DNA of 64,000 nt. Source: JBMDXB01 sp048594975 (GTDB taxonomy: Bacteria; Acidobacteriota; Vicinamibacteria; Vicinamibacterales; 2-12-FULL-66-21). Shown in pieces: positions 52,827 through 61,012 of this stretch (positions within the stretch are counted from its first letter, which is position 1; every line of letters starts with the position of its first letter). The position numbers were made by a program, and so were the translations under genes. The notes under the pieces are model-generated. The model did no database searches. It was not told the origin of the DNA and saw nothing but the letters and a program-made list of their open reading frames with translations. Location of the stretch: assembly GCA_048594975.1 (NCBI GenBank), contig JBMDXQ010000104.1, positions 62,001-126,000 on the forward strand, given 5' to 3'.

Positions 52827-54482
52827 CTATCTTTCCCGGTCGCGCTTCGCTCTCGAGGCGCGTCGTGACTCCAGCATCTCACGAGCGCTGGCCATCACGG
52901 CGGCCGACGTCCCTGTGCCCGCGATCATGCGGGCGAGCTCTTCCTCCCGCTCGACGCCGTCGAGCCTCGCGACCTCGGTCACCGTCCGCCCGGCCTTGAC
53001 GCGCTTGCTGATGCGGAAGTGCGTCGCGCCGTAGGCGGCGATCTGCGGCAGATGCGTGATGCACAGCACCTGATAGCGCCCACCAAGCCGCTGGAGACGG
53101 CTGCCGACCACGTCCGCCACGGCCCCCCCGATACCGGCGTCCACCTCGTCGAAAATCAGCGTCTTTCCCGGCGCGTCAGTCGAGGCGAGGGTCTTGAGCG
53201 CAAGCATGATCCGTGACAGCTCGCCCCCCGACGCAATTCGCGCGAGCGGCCGCACGTCCTCTCCCGGGTTCGGCGACAAGTAGAACTCCCCGGTCTCGAG
53301 GCCCCGTTCGGACCAGTCCGCCTCCGACGTCGCCGGCGTCAGGCGCACCTCGCAGCGCGTACGCGGCATCGCCAGGTCGCCGAGGGCCTTCTCGAGCGCG
53401 CGCGCGAAGGTTTCGGCGGCGGCCCGGCGCCGTCCGGTCAACGCCTCCGCGGCCGCGCGATAGGTGCGCCGCGCCGCATCCAGCGCCCCGTCCAGCTCCG
53501 CGGCGCGCTCGGTGCCGTGCTGCAGCTCCTCGAGCTCCCGGCGCAAGCGCTCTGCCCGGCCGATGACGTCGTGCAACGTCGGTCCGTGCTTCTTCTTGAG
53601 ACGCTCGAGCAGCGCCAGGCGATCCTCGATCTCCTGCAGGCGCGCCGGCGACGCATCAATCCCGGACGCGTACGACCGGAGGAAGAACGCGGTCTCCTCG
53701 AGCTGCGATTTGACGGCCTCGCGCCCCTCGACGTACGGTGCGAACTTCGCATCGAGCGCCGCCAGCTCCGCGAGCTTGCGCCAGACGGTCCCCAGCGCGG
53801 GCAGCACCGCGTGATCGCCCTCGTACAGCGCGTCGTAGGCTTCGCCACACAGCCGCTGAAGCCGGTCGGTGTTGGCGAGCACGAGGCGTGCGGCCGCGAG
53901 TTCGTCGTCCTCTCCGGGCCGCGGCGCGACGCGATCGATGTCGGCGAGCTGGAAGGCGGTGAACTCCGCGCGGTCCGCGCTCTCGCGCTCCATCACCCGC
54001 AGACGGTCGCGCTCGATGCGCAGGCGCTGCCAGGCGGCGAATGCCTCGGCGGCCGCCGCCCGCTCCGCGCCGAGGCCGGCGTACTCGTCGATCAGCTCGA
54101 TGTGCGACGCCGGGTCGAGCAGCACCTGGTGGTCGTGCTGGCCGTGCAGGTCGACCAGCCCGCCGCAGGCTTCACGCAACGACGCACTGGTGACGAGAGC
54201 ATTGTCCACGCTGGCGCGGCTGCGGCCCTGTGCCGAAACCTCGCGACGGACGACGATCTCCCGGCCGTCGGGCGCATCGAAGATCGCCTCGACGACGGCG
54301 GCGTCTTCACCGGTGCGCACCATGTCGGCCGACGCGCGCCCGCCAACCAGCAGGCCGACCGCCCCGACGAGAATCGACTTGCCGGCGCCGGTCTCGCCGG
54401 TGAGGACGTTGAGTCCGGGCGCGAACTCGAGCTCGAGCCGGTCGATGACCGCAAGATGACGGACGGACAGGAATCGGAGCAC
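52827..54482 (-). CDS. recN: DNA repair protein RecN
   Basis: RecN is an SMC-like ATPase that acts early at double-strand breaks. The 551-residue protein has Walker A LTGETGAGKSILVGAVGLL near residue 32, VDLHGQHDHQVLLD, a central coiled coil (about 155-345), the ABC signature ASGGELSRIMLALK near 427, and Walker B KTLIFDEVDAGIGG. The start is GTG 54482 (MLRFLSVRHLAVIDRLELEF). It is divergent from the tol operon across a 208-bp gap. Confidence 0.96.
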   Translation of the reverse strand: MLRFLSVRHLAVIDRLELEFAPGLNVLTGETGAGKSILVGAVGLLVGGRASADMVRTGEDAAVVEAIFDAPDGREIVVRREVSAQGRSRASVDNALVTSASLREACGGLVDLHGQHDHQVLLDPASHIELIDEYAGLGAERAAAAEAFAAWQRLRIERDRLRVMERESADRAEFTAFQLADIDRVAPRPGEDDELAAARLVLANTDRLQRLCGEAYDALYEGDHAVLPALGTVWRKLAELAALDAKFAPYVEGREAVKSQLEETAFFLRSYASGIDASPARLQEIEDRLALLERLKKKHGPTLHDVIGRAERLRRELEELQHGTERAAELDGALDAARRTYRAAAEALTGRRRAAAETFARALEKALGDLAMPRTRCEVRLTPATSEADWSERGLETGEFYLSPNPGEDVRPLARIASGGELSRIMLALKTLASTDAPGKTLIFDEVDAGIGGAVADVVGSRLQRLGGRYQVLCITHLPQIAAYGATHFRISKRVKAGRTVTEVARLDGVEREEELARMIAGTGTSAAVMASAREMLESRRASRAKRDRER

Positions 54483-54611
54483 GTCTCAGGCCGCCGACGG
54501 CCGTGGTGGAGCAGCCGCCGTCCTATGTAGTGGCGGGCCGCCCGCCCTGTGGTCGGCGGAGGCGTGCCCGGGATTCGCCGCGCGACGCGGAAGTTCCATC
54601 TTATCAGATGT

Positions 54612-54640
54612 TTGACAGCAGTCGGGCCGCATGCTACGCT
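54612..54640 (+). promoter_or_regulatory. Sigma70-type promoter of the tol operon
   Basis: A perfect -35 TTGACA (54612-54617), a 17-bp spacer and TACGCT (54635-54640, 3/6 match to the -10 box). Transcription would start near 54647, downstream of the in-frame ATG at 54631, which argues for the TTG start of tolQ at 54691. Confidence 0.55.
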
Positions 54641-54690
54641 TTTCGGACCTGCGCTGTCCCAGCGGCGCTACTTATGTTGCGGAGGTCCGT

Positions 54691-55455
54691 TTGCGCACGC
54701 CTGGATTGGTCGCCCTGGCTGTGTCCCAGGGCGCAGGTGAGCCGGCAGCTGGGGCCGGACAAGTAAACACCGACATCGTCTATCTCGTCACGAACGCAAG
54801 CCCCACGGCCAAGGTGGTGCTCGCGATCCTGCTGCTGTTCTCGGCGATCTCCTGGGCCATCATCCTCTACAAGCTCTGGCAGTTCAGCCGCGCCGAACGC
54901 CAGACGTCGTCGTTTCTCGACGTCTTCAGGAAGAGCAGCAAGTTCTCGGAAGTGCAGGCGGTCTGCCAGCACGTCGCGGCGAGCCCGCTGGTGGGGCTGT
55001 TCCGCGCCGGCTACGCCGAGTTGAACGCACAGCTGCGGACGCCAGCTGGCAACGACCCCAAACCCGCAGGTGTCGCGCCGCGTCCAACGTTGAAGAGCCT
55101 GGACGCCGTCGACCGCGCGCTGCTGCGCGCCAGCACCGTCGAAATGACGAGACTCGAGCGACGCGTGCCGTTCCTCGCGACGACGGCGAGCATCACTCCC
55201 TTCATCGGCCTGTTCGGAACGGTGTGGGGGATTATGACGTCGTTTCAGGGCATCGGCGCTGCCGGGTCGTCGAGCCTCGGTGTGGTCGCGCCGGGCATCG
55301 CCGAAGCGCTCATCGCGACGGCGGCCGGGTTGTTCGCCGCAATCCCGGCCGTGTACTTCTACAATCACTTCACCAATCGCGTGAAACACTTCTCCGCCGA
55401 TATGGATGACTTCTCGCTGGAGTTCCTCAACATTGCAGAGAGGAATTTCACGTGA
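54691..55455 (+). CDS. tolQ: TolQ (MotA/TolQ/ExbB proton channel family)
   Basis: TolQ forms with TolR the proton-driven motor of the Tol-Pal system, which constricts the outer membrane at division. From TTG 54691 the product is 254 residues: an N-terminal span (TAKVVLAILLLFSAISWAIILYK), a cytoplasmic loop, and two further spans with the family segment RRVPFLATTASITPFIGLFGTVWGIMTSF and ALIATAAGLFAAIPAVYFYN. GGAGG (54681-54685) lies 5 bases before the TTG. An ATG at 54631 is in frame but sits between the -35 and -10 boxes of the promoter. The family A repeat follows before tolR. Confidence 0.92.
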   Translation: MRTPGLVALAVSQGAGEPAAGAGQVNTDIVYLVTNASPTAKVVLAILLLFSAISWAIILYKLWQFSRAERQTSSFLDVFRKSSKFSEVQAVCQHVAASPLVGLFRAGYAELNAQLRTPAGNDPKPAGVAPRPTLKSLDAVDRALLRASTVEMTRLERRVPFLATTASITPFIGLFGTVWGIMTSFQGIGAAGSSSLGVVAPGIAEALIATAAGLFAAIPAVYFYNHFTNRVKHFSADMDDFSLEFLNIAERNFT

Positions 55456-55460
55456 TGGTG

Positions 55461-55649
55461 ATCAGTCGATGGTCGACGGTCGACAGTCAGAGTCAGAGTC
55501 AGAATCAGAGTCAGAATCGGAGTCTGAGTCAGAATCGGAATCGGAGTCAGAATCGGAGTCAGAGTCTGAGCCTGAGTTCAGGTCGACTGCCGACATGGAG
55601 TCTGCAGCGTGACTCTGACTCTGACTGTCGACTGTCGACTGTCGACTCA
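55461..55649. repeat. GTCGAC/GAGTCA inverted word-repeat tract (family A, copy 3) inside the tol operon
   Basis: Between tolQ and tolR lies a tract of GTCGAC ends and GAGTCA/GAATCG words. Positions 55479-55500 and 55611-55632 are perfect 22-bp reverse complements flanking 110 bp of word repeats, so the polycistronic mRNA would carry a long hairpin here. Frames through it would encode Ser-Glu or Gln-Ser repeats; I treat them as spurious. Confidence 0.85.
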
Positions 55650-55651
55650 CT

Positions 55652-56113
55652 ATGCCGAAGATCCATCCGGTAGACGCCAGCGGCGGCGGTCGTCGGGGGC
55701 GGGGCAAGCGCGTCGCGTCGGCGCTGTCCGAGATCAACGTCGTGCCGCTCGTCGACGTCATGCTCGTGCTGCTCATCATCTTCATGGTGACGGCGCCGAT
55801 GATGCAGCAAGGGCTGCAGGTCAACCTGCCGCAGGCGCGCCGCGCCAGTCCGGTCAACGCGCAGCCGATCTACGTGACCATTCCCGCGGACTTCTCGCGG
55901 AGCCGGCGCGTGCAGCTCGGCAACGAGTTCGTCTCGATCGAGTTCCTCGGCGAGCGCGTGAAGCAGGCGACGCTCGCGCGCGACGACAAGTCAATCTTCA
56001 TCCGGCCCGACGCGAACGCCACGATGCAGGACTTCACGACCGTGGTGGAGACGCTGACGCAGGCAGGGATCACGAAGGTCGGCTTCATGACCAAGCCGAT
56101 CGAAAGGCGGTAG
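55652..56113 (+). CDS. tolR: TolR (ExbD/TolR family)
   Basis: The 153-residue protein has a basic N-terminus, one span with the essential family Asp (SEINVVPLVDVMLVLLIIFMVTAP) and a periplasmic domain (VNLPQARRASPVNAQPIYVTI, VETLTQAGITKVGFMT). It pairs with TolQ to convert the proton gradient into motion. Its ATG lies 2 bp after the family A repeat, so its ribosome-binding region overlaps the repeat's right arm. The tolA-like gene starts at the base after its stop. Confidence 0.94.
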   Translation: MPKIHPVDASGGGRRGRGKRVASALSEINVVPLVDVMLVLLIIFMVTAPMMQQGLQVNLPQARRASPVNAQPIYVTIPADFSRSRRVQLGNEFVSIEFLGERVKQATLARDDKSIFIRPDANATMQDFTTVVETLTQAGITKVGFMTKPIERR

Positions 56114-56905
56114 ATGCGCGAGGTGGTGAGCGAGATCCTGGTCGAGCGCGCGCGTGCGGCCGACGGTCTCGCGCGGATGCTGGCGTACTCGATCGGGGCG
56201 CATGCGCTGCTGATCGCGCTCGTATACTTCGTGCCGGGCCACTGGCTGGCGTCGAAGCTCGAGAGCAACGTGCCGATCATGACGATCGAGCTGGGCGGTA
56301 CACCCGGGCCGCAGACCGGCGGGATGACGTCGATCTCGACGCGCGCCGTGCAGGAGGTGGCGCCACCGGACGCGAAGCCGGCGCCGCAGACGCCGCCGGC
56401 GGCGCAGGCGCCGGAGATGGTGCTCCCGTCGCCAACCGCGAAGCCGGCGACGAAAACGCCTCCCAAGCCGGTCGAGAAACCGGCGGAAAAATCGACGTCG
56501 CGGAAGGCGGCGACCGGCCCGGTGGTCCGGTCGGGGGCGGCGACCTACGAAACCGGCGGCGCGGCCACGCCCTTCGGCGGCCTCACGACGGGTGGCGGCG
56601 GTGCCGGCGGCGCGCGGGTGGACGTCCAGAACTTCTGCTGCCCGGCCTACCTGGTGACCATGGTGCAGACGATCCGCTCGAACTGGAACCAGAATCAGGG
56701 CTCCGCCGGCAGGGTTGAGGTGAAGTTCACGATCTATCGCGACGGCACGATCGGGAACGTCGAAGTCGAGACATCGAGCGGTCTGTTCAACCTGGACCAG
56801 GAAGCGCGGCGGGCGCTCGTCAAGACGCGGAAGCTGCTGCCGTTGCCGCCAGAGTTCCCCGACAACACGCTCACCGTCCACGTCGTCTTTGACTATCAGC
56901 GGTAG
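56114..56905 (+). CDS. TolA/TonB-like energy-transducing protein
   Basis: The 263-residue protein has an N-terminal span (AYSIGAHALLIALVYFVPG), a Pro/Ala/Lys/Thr-rich periplasmic stalk (about 75-140) and a C-terminal TonB-like alpha/beta domain (SAGRVEVKFTIYRDGTIGNVEVET, LPPEFPDNTLTVHVVFDYQR). Position between tolR and tolB gives it the TolA role, reaching across the periplasm to TolB and Pal. It is shorter than E. coli TolA. Two adjacent Cys (NFCCPAY) before the C-terminal domain are unusual for a periplasmic stalk. The tolB start shares its last base. Confidence 0.88.
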   Translation: MREVVSEILVERARAADGLARMLAYSIGAHALLIALVYFVPGHWLASKLESNVPIMTIELGGTPGPQTGGMTSISTRAVQEVAPPDAKPAPQTPPAAQAPEMVLPSPTAKPATKTPPKPVEKPAEKSTSRKAATGPVVRSGAATYETGGAATPFGGLTTGGGGAGGARVDVQNFCCPAYLVTMVQTIRSNWNQNQGSAGRVEVKFTIYRDGTIGNVEVETSSGLFNLDQEARRALVKTRKLLPLPPEFPDNTLTVHVVFDYQR

Positions 56906-58359
56906 TGAAGCCGATGAAACCAGTGTCCATATCTCTCGTGACCGCGGTGACCTCGTTCGTCGCCGCCCTGGCTGCGCAGCAGCCGCCCGCCCAGCAGCCA
57001 CCGGCGCCGCCGGCCTCGCAGAGCGAGGTGCGGGTCGTGATCAGTGGCGCGGGCGAAGGGCTGCCGCCGAAGCTCGCCGTCCCCGACTTCATCGCGCTCA
57101 CGAACGACGCCGACACCGCGGCGGCGGCGCGGACGATCGGCCAAGTGCTGTGGGAAGACTTGAACTTCGAGCGCGAGTTCTACCTGATCGGGCGCGACAC
57201 GTACAAGACCATCCCGCCGCCGCAGTCGATCGATCGCGTGGCGCTCGATCGGTGGCGCGAGCTTGGCGCCGACGGGGTGGTAGTCGGCAGCGTCCAGAAA
57301 TCGGCCAGCGGCGTCGTGGTCCAGATGAAGCTGCTGCAGACCAGCAGCGGGCAGGCGGCGATGTCGCGGGAGTACACCGGCTCGTCGCTCGCCAACGCGC
57401 GGCTGTTTGCGCACACCATCGCCGACGAGATCCACATGAACCAGCGCAACCTGCGCGGCGTGGCCAGGACGAAGCTGGCCTTCACCTCCGACCGGGACGG
57501 TCAGCGGATGAAGGGCCCGGTCGGCGCGCGCGACATTTCGAACATCTACATCTCGGATTACGACGGCTTCAACCAGCGGCGGATCACGGTGACCAAGTCG
57601 CTGGACATCACCCCGGCATGGTCGCCCGACGGGCGTGCGCTGGCCTACACCAGCTACCGCCGCGGCTTCGCCGACATCTTCATCTCGTTCCTGTTCGAGG
57701 GGCGGCTGGAAAACCCGGCGGGCGGGTCGGACAAGGTCAACAACTACCTGCCGGCGTGGTCGCCGGACGGATTGAGGCTGGCGTTCATGTCGTCGCGCGA
57801 TGGCAACCCGGAGATCTACGTGATGAACCGCGACGGCAGCGGGCTGCGGCGGCTGACCCACCACCCGAACGCCGACGTCACGCCGACCTGGTCGCCGACC
57901 GGCAACCAGCTGGCGTTCACTTCCGATCGCTCCGGGCAGCCGCAGATCTACATCATCAACGTGGACGGTACCGGGATGCAGCGCATCTCCGGGGACGTGT
58001 CGTACGCGGACCGGCCCACCTGGTCGCCGCCTCCCCTCAACGAGATCGCGTACACCGGCCGCTCGTCGGCGGCGGGATACGACATCTACATCTACGATTT
58101 CTCCCGCGGCTCCTCGGTGCGGATCACCGACGGCGTGGGCAGCAACGAGAGCCCGGCGTTTTCGCCGACCGGCCGGCATCTCGCGTTCATGTCCTCGCGC
58201 GCCGGCCGGTACCAGATTTTCACGATTGCGCGCGACGGCCGCGACGTCCGGCAGATCACGCGCGCCGGCGAGAACCGCTATCCGAACTGGTCGCAGCCGC
58301 CGGAGGCGCCGCGACAGCAGCGCGCCCAGGCGGCCGATGGCCCGGCGCGCAGTAAGTAG
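56905..58359 (+). CDS. tolB: Tol-Pal system beta-propeller protein TolB
   Basis: The 484-residue protein has a signal peptide, an N-terminal alpha/beta domain (KLAVPDFIALTNDADTAAAARTIGQVLWEDLNFEREFYLI) and a six-bladed WD40-like PD40 propeller. Blades such as AWSPDGRALAYTSYR, AWSPDGLRLAFMSSRDG and TWSPTGNQLAFTSDRSG are visible. TolB binds Pal in the periplasm and releases it when engaged by TolA. GTG 56905 or ATG 56914 may start translation. The C-terminus is a short Gln/Ala-rich extension. pal follows after 13 bp. Confidence 0.95.
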   Translation: MKPMKPVSISLVTAVTSFVAALAAQQPPAQQPPAPPASQSEVRVVISGAGEGLPPKLAVPDFIALTNDADTAAAARTIGQVLWEDLNFEREFYLIGRDTYKTIPPPQSIDRVALDRWRELGADGVVVGSVQKSASGVVVQMKLLQTSSGQAAMSREYTGSSLANARLFAHTIADEIHMNQRNLRGVARTKLAFTSDRDGQRMKGPVGARDISNIYISDYDGFNQRRITVTKSLDITPAWSPDGRALAYTSYRRGFADIFISFLFEGRLENPAGGSDKVNNYLPAWSPDGLRLAFMSSRDGNPEIYVMNRDGSGLRRLTHHPNADVTPTWSPTGNQLAFTSDRSGQPQIYIINVDGTGMQRISGDVSYADRPTWSPPPLNEIAYTGRSSAAGYDIYIYDFSRGSSVRITDGVGSNESPAFSPTGRHLAFMSSRAGRYQIFTIARDGRDVRQITRAGENRYPNWSQPPEAPRQQRAQAADGPARSK

Positions 58360-58372
58360 AAGAGACACGCAG

Positions 58373-58945
58373 ATGCACACTCGAAGACTGACAGTCGCCA
58401 TTGCCGTCGTGGCGGTGCTCGGGGCGCTTGGCGCGTGCGCCAAGAAGACGCCGCCGATCGCCCGGCCGGTGCCTCCCCCGCCCGCCGCCGACACCGGCGC
58501 CACGGCCACGCCGCCCACGCCGGTCGAAGAGCCGCAGCCGGTGCCGCCGGAGCCGACGCTCGCCGCCGACGACCTGGCGAGCAAGGACATCGACGACATC
58601 AACCGGAACTCGCCGTTCCAGCCGGTGTTCTTCGCCTACGACCAGTTCGACATCGACGGCGCGGGCCAGCAGGCGCTCCACGCCAACGCGGAAATCCTGC
58701 GCAAATACCCGAGCTGGATCATCACCCTCGAGGGGCACGCGGACGAGCGCGGCACCGCCGAGTACAATCTGGCGTTGGGGGAGCGGCGCGCGCTGGCCGC
58801 ACGGAACTTCCTCGTCTCGCTCGGGATCCCGGCCGATCGGCTGCGGACCGTCAGCTACGGGAAGGAGTTCCCGTTCGACGCCGGCCACAACGAGGCGGCC
58901 TGGGCAAAGAACCGCCGCGCGCACTTCGTGGTGACGAGCAAGTAA
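58373..58945 (+). CDS. pal: Peptidoglycan-associated lipoprotein Pal
   Basis: The 190-residue lipoprotein has lipobox LGAC (Cys22), a Pro/Ala-rich linker and an OmpA-like peptidoglycan-binding domain: VFFAYDQFDIDGAGQQALHANAEIL, then ITLEGHADERGTAEYNLALGERRALAARNFL, and KNRRAHFVV. The domain binds meso-DAP in murein while the lipid anchors it in the outer membrane. ATG 58373 is preceded by AGAGAC. It is coupled to tolB and followed by the CpoB gene. Confidence 0.96.
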   Translation: MHTRRLTVAIAVVAVLGALGACAKKTPPIARPVPPPPAADTGATATPPTPVEEPQPVPPEPTLAADDLASKDIDDINRNSPFQPVFFAYDQFDIDGAGQQALHANAEILRKYPSWIITLEGHADERGTAEYNLALGERRALAARNFLVSLGIPADRLRTVSYGKEFPFDAGHNEAAWAKNRRAHFVVTSK

Positions 58946-59063
58946 GGCGGACACCATCGCACCGGCGGCCTGCGCGCCGGTTGGCGGGCCGGCGGTGCGG
59001 CTCCACGGTACGGTGGTCGCGCGGCGGTGGAGTCCCCCGCGCGCTGTTGAAGAAGAGGTTCAG

Positions 59064-59921
59064 ATGCTTCGAGTCGCATGTGCGGCCGCAGTGGCGGCGT
59101 CGCTCGTGGGCGCATCGGCGCCCGCGTTTGCGGCGGCGGACAAGACGCACCAGCAGATCATGGCGGAGATCCGCATGCTGCAGGAGCAGCAGCAGCAGAT
59201 CCAGAGCTTGCTCGGCAACCTCGCCGAGTCGCTGGCCGAATCGCTCAAGGCGCTGAACGCCAGGATGGACGAGCAGTCGACCGCCACCCGCAAGACGTTC
59301 GCCGACCAGCGGCTGCTCATCGAGAGTGTCTCGGAAACCACCCGCATCCTGCGCGAGAAGGCGGACGATACCAACGTGCGCCTGTCCGCGATGACCCAGG
59401 AGCTCGAGACCATCCGGCAGACCATGGGCTCGCAGGCGCAGGCCGCCGCCGTCCCTGGCCAGGAGCCGGGGACCACTGCGCCGCCGCCAGCCGGCCCGCC
59501 CGCCGGGGGGCTCGGCGCCGTCCCGCCCGGCGTCTCGGCGCAGCGCATGTACGACGAGGCGTTCAGCGACTACACGCGCGGCGACTACGACCTGGCAATC
59601 GAGGGCTTCCAGACCTACATCCGGATGTTCCCCCGCACCGATCGGACCGACGACGCGCAGCTGAAGATTGGCGATTCGCTGTACGCGGCCAAGCGCTACC
59701 CGGACGCGGTGGCGGCGTTCCAGAAGGTGATCAGCGACTACCCGCAGGCCGACACCGTTCCCGCTGCCTACTACAAGCTCGGGCTGACCTACGAGGCGCT
59801 GAAGCAGCCGGATCAGGCAAGGAAGGCATTCGAAACGGTGGTCAAGAGCCACCAAGGTTCGAACGAGGCAATCCTGGCCAGGCAGCGGCTCGACGTGTTG
59901 ACCCGCGGAAAGCAGGACTGA
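59064..59921 (+). CDS. cpoB: Tol-Pal associated periplasmic coordinator CpoB (YbgF)
   Basis: The 285-residue protein has a signal peptide (VAASLVGASAPAFA), an N-terminal trimerising coiled coil (EIRMLQEQQQQIQSLLGNLAE), a Pro/Ala/Gly linker and three C-terminal TPR repeats (AQRMYDEAFSDYTRGDYDLAIEGFQTYI, AAYYKLGLTYEALKQPDQARKAF). CpoB couples Tol constriction to peptidoglycan synthesis. ATG 59064 has AGAGG 6 bases upstream. It closes the canonical tolQRAB-pal-cpoB operon. Confidence 0.93.
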   Translation: MLRVACAAAVAASLVGASAPAFAAADKTHQQIMAEIRMLQEQQQQIQSLLGNLAESLAESLKALNARMDEQSTATRKTFADQRLLIESVSETTRILREKADDTNVRLSAMTQELETIRQTMGSQAQAAAVPGQEPGTTAPPPAGPPAGGLGAVPPGVSAQRMYDEAFSDYTRGDYDLAIEGFQTYIRMFPRTDRTDDAQLKIGDSLYAAKRYPDAVAAFQKVISDYPQADTVPAAYYKLGLTYEALKQPDQARKAFETVVKSHQGSNEAILARQRLDVLTRGKQD

Positions 59922-59990
59922 CCGCGGCCCGCTGGCGTTGGTGCGCCGTCGCCACGGGACGGCGCACCGCGCGCGACCCTACCCTGTCAG

Positions 59991-60425
59991 CTAGAACGGA
60001 ATATCGTCGTCGGTCAGCTCGGTTGCGGGCTCGCCCGCGGACTCGTCGGTCGTCGCGGCTGGCGCGGCGGCGCGCGCGGCCGGCCGCCCTCCCCCGCCGC
60101 CCCCGAGGAGCACGACGCGATCGCAGCGTACCTTCGTGCTCTTGCGCTTCACGCCGTCCTTGTCCGTGTATTCATCGGTCTGCAGGCGCCCCTCGACGTA
60201 CACCTGCTTGCCCTTGACGAGGTATTCCGAGAGCGACTCGGCCTGCTTGCCCCAGAGGTCGATGTTGTGCCACTCGGTGCGTTCCTGGCGCTGCCCGCCC
60301 TTGTCGTTCCACACCTCCGTCGTGGCGATGCTGAACTTGGCGACCGGGGAGCCACCGGGCGTGTAGCGGAGCTCCGCGTCACGACCGAGGTTGCCGACGA
60401 GTATCACCTTGTTGACGCTGCCCAT
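59991..60425 (-). CDS. ssb: Single-stranded DNA-binding protein
   Basis: The 144-residue protein has the SSB OB-fold (NKVILVGNLGRDAELRYTPGG, VAKFSIATTEVW, ERTEWHNIDLWGKQAES, KGKQVYVEGRLQTDEYTDKDG), a Gly/Ala-rich linker, and the acidic tip DDDIPF that recruits replication and repair partners. The start is ATG 60425. A 190-bp gap to the cupin gene contains nothing I can identify. Confidence 0.97.
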   Translation of the reverse strand: MGSVNKVILVGNLGRDAELRYTPGGSPVAKFSIATTEVWNDKGGQRQERTEWHNIDLWGKQAESLSEYLVKGKQVYVEGRLQTDEYTDKDGVKRKSTKVRCDRVVLLGGGGGGRPAARAAAPAATTDESAGEPATELTDDDIPF

Positions 60426-60615
60426 CCGCGCTGATCCTTTCCATCCCTGTCTTCTTCGTCTTCTTTCAAGAGCGGCGCCATTGTGTGCTGCTGCAGGTTT
60501 CCGGTCAACTGCGTTTCTCTGCGGGTGCGACGACGAAGTTCCTGCGTACCGTCACCAGAGCCGGCATTGCAGCGCCTGCACCGTGCAAAGCACTGTGTAC
60601 CGCCGCGCGCCCTCC

Positions 60616-60957
60616 CTACGTCGCGCGCCCGTAGCGATCCTCGAGCCGGACGACGTCGTGAAGCTCCGGCGTCGACACCTCGAAGATGTCGCAGTCTTCG
60701 ATCGCGGTCATGCGGTGGATCGTGCCGGGCGTGATGTGCACCGCCTCGCCCGGCTTCATCTCGCGCTTCACCAGCGCGTCGCCTTCCTTGATCTCGAACA
60801 GCATGCGCCCCGACCAGAGGAAGATCGTCTCGTCCTTGTGGTTGTGGTACTGGAGGCTGAGGGCGTGCCCGGCCTCGACGTGGATCAGCTTTCCGACGTA
60901 GCGATCGGTCTTCGCCCAGTGCAGCTCGTATCCCCACGGCTTGTCGACTCGCGTCAT
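60616..60957 (-). CDS. Single-domain cupin, mannose-6-phosphate isomerase type II-like
   Basis: The 113-residue protein is one cupin domain matching the C-terminal isomerase module of ManC/type II PMI proteins: VDKPWGYELHWAKTDRYVGKLI, LSLQYHNHKDETIFLWSGRM with the metal-binding His residues and Glu, and VHITPGTIHRMTAIED. It may interconvert mannose-6-P and fructose-6-P or be a non-catalytic sugar-nucleotide cupin. It lies between ssb and the ptsI gene on the same strand; the link to the PTS is positional only. Confidence 0.85.
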   Translation of the reverse strand: MTRVDKPWGYELHWAKTDRYVGKLIHVEAGHALSLQYHNHKDETIFLWSGRMLFEIKEGDALVKREMKPGEAVHITPGTIHRMTAIEDCDIFEVSTPELHDVVRLEDRYGRAT

Positions 60958-61012
60958 GTGTGTGGCTTTCTGTTGGTGAATGCGTCCCTGCGCGCCGAGC
61001 CCCGCCCCGCGA

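Noticed and set aside
54631..54690. ATG 54631 as the tolQ start
   Set aside because: It falls between the -35 and -10 boxes of a good promoter, so it would not be transcribed; TTG 54691 has a proper ribosome-binding site.
55406..55673. Frames encoding Ser-Glu, Gln-Ser or Asp-Ser repeats between tolQ and tolR
   Set aside because: They arise because the GAGTCA hexamer has no stop in several frames. The tract is an inverted repeat between two operon genes and lacks start signals.
60426..60615. RNA gene or repeat in the ssb-cupin gap
   Set aside because: No tRNA-like cloverleaf, reiterated word or strong hairpin was found.
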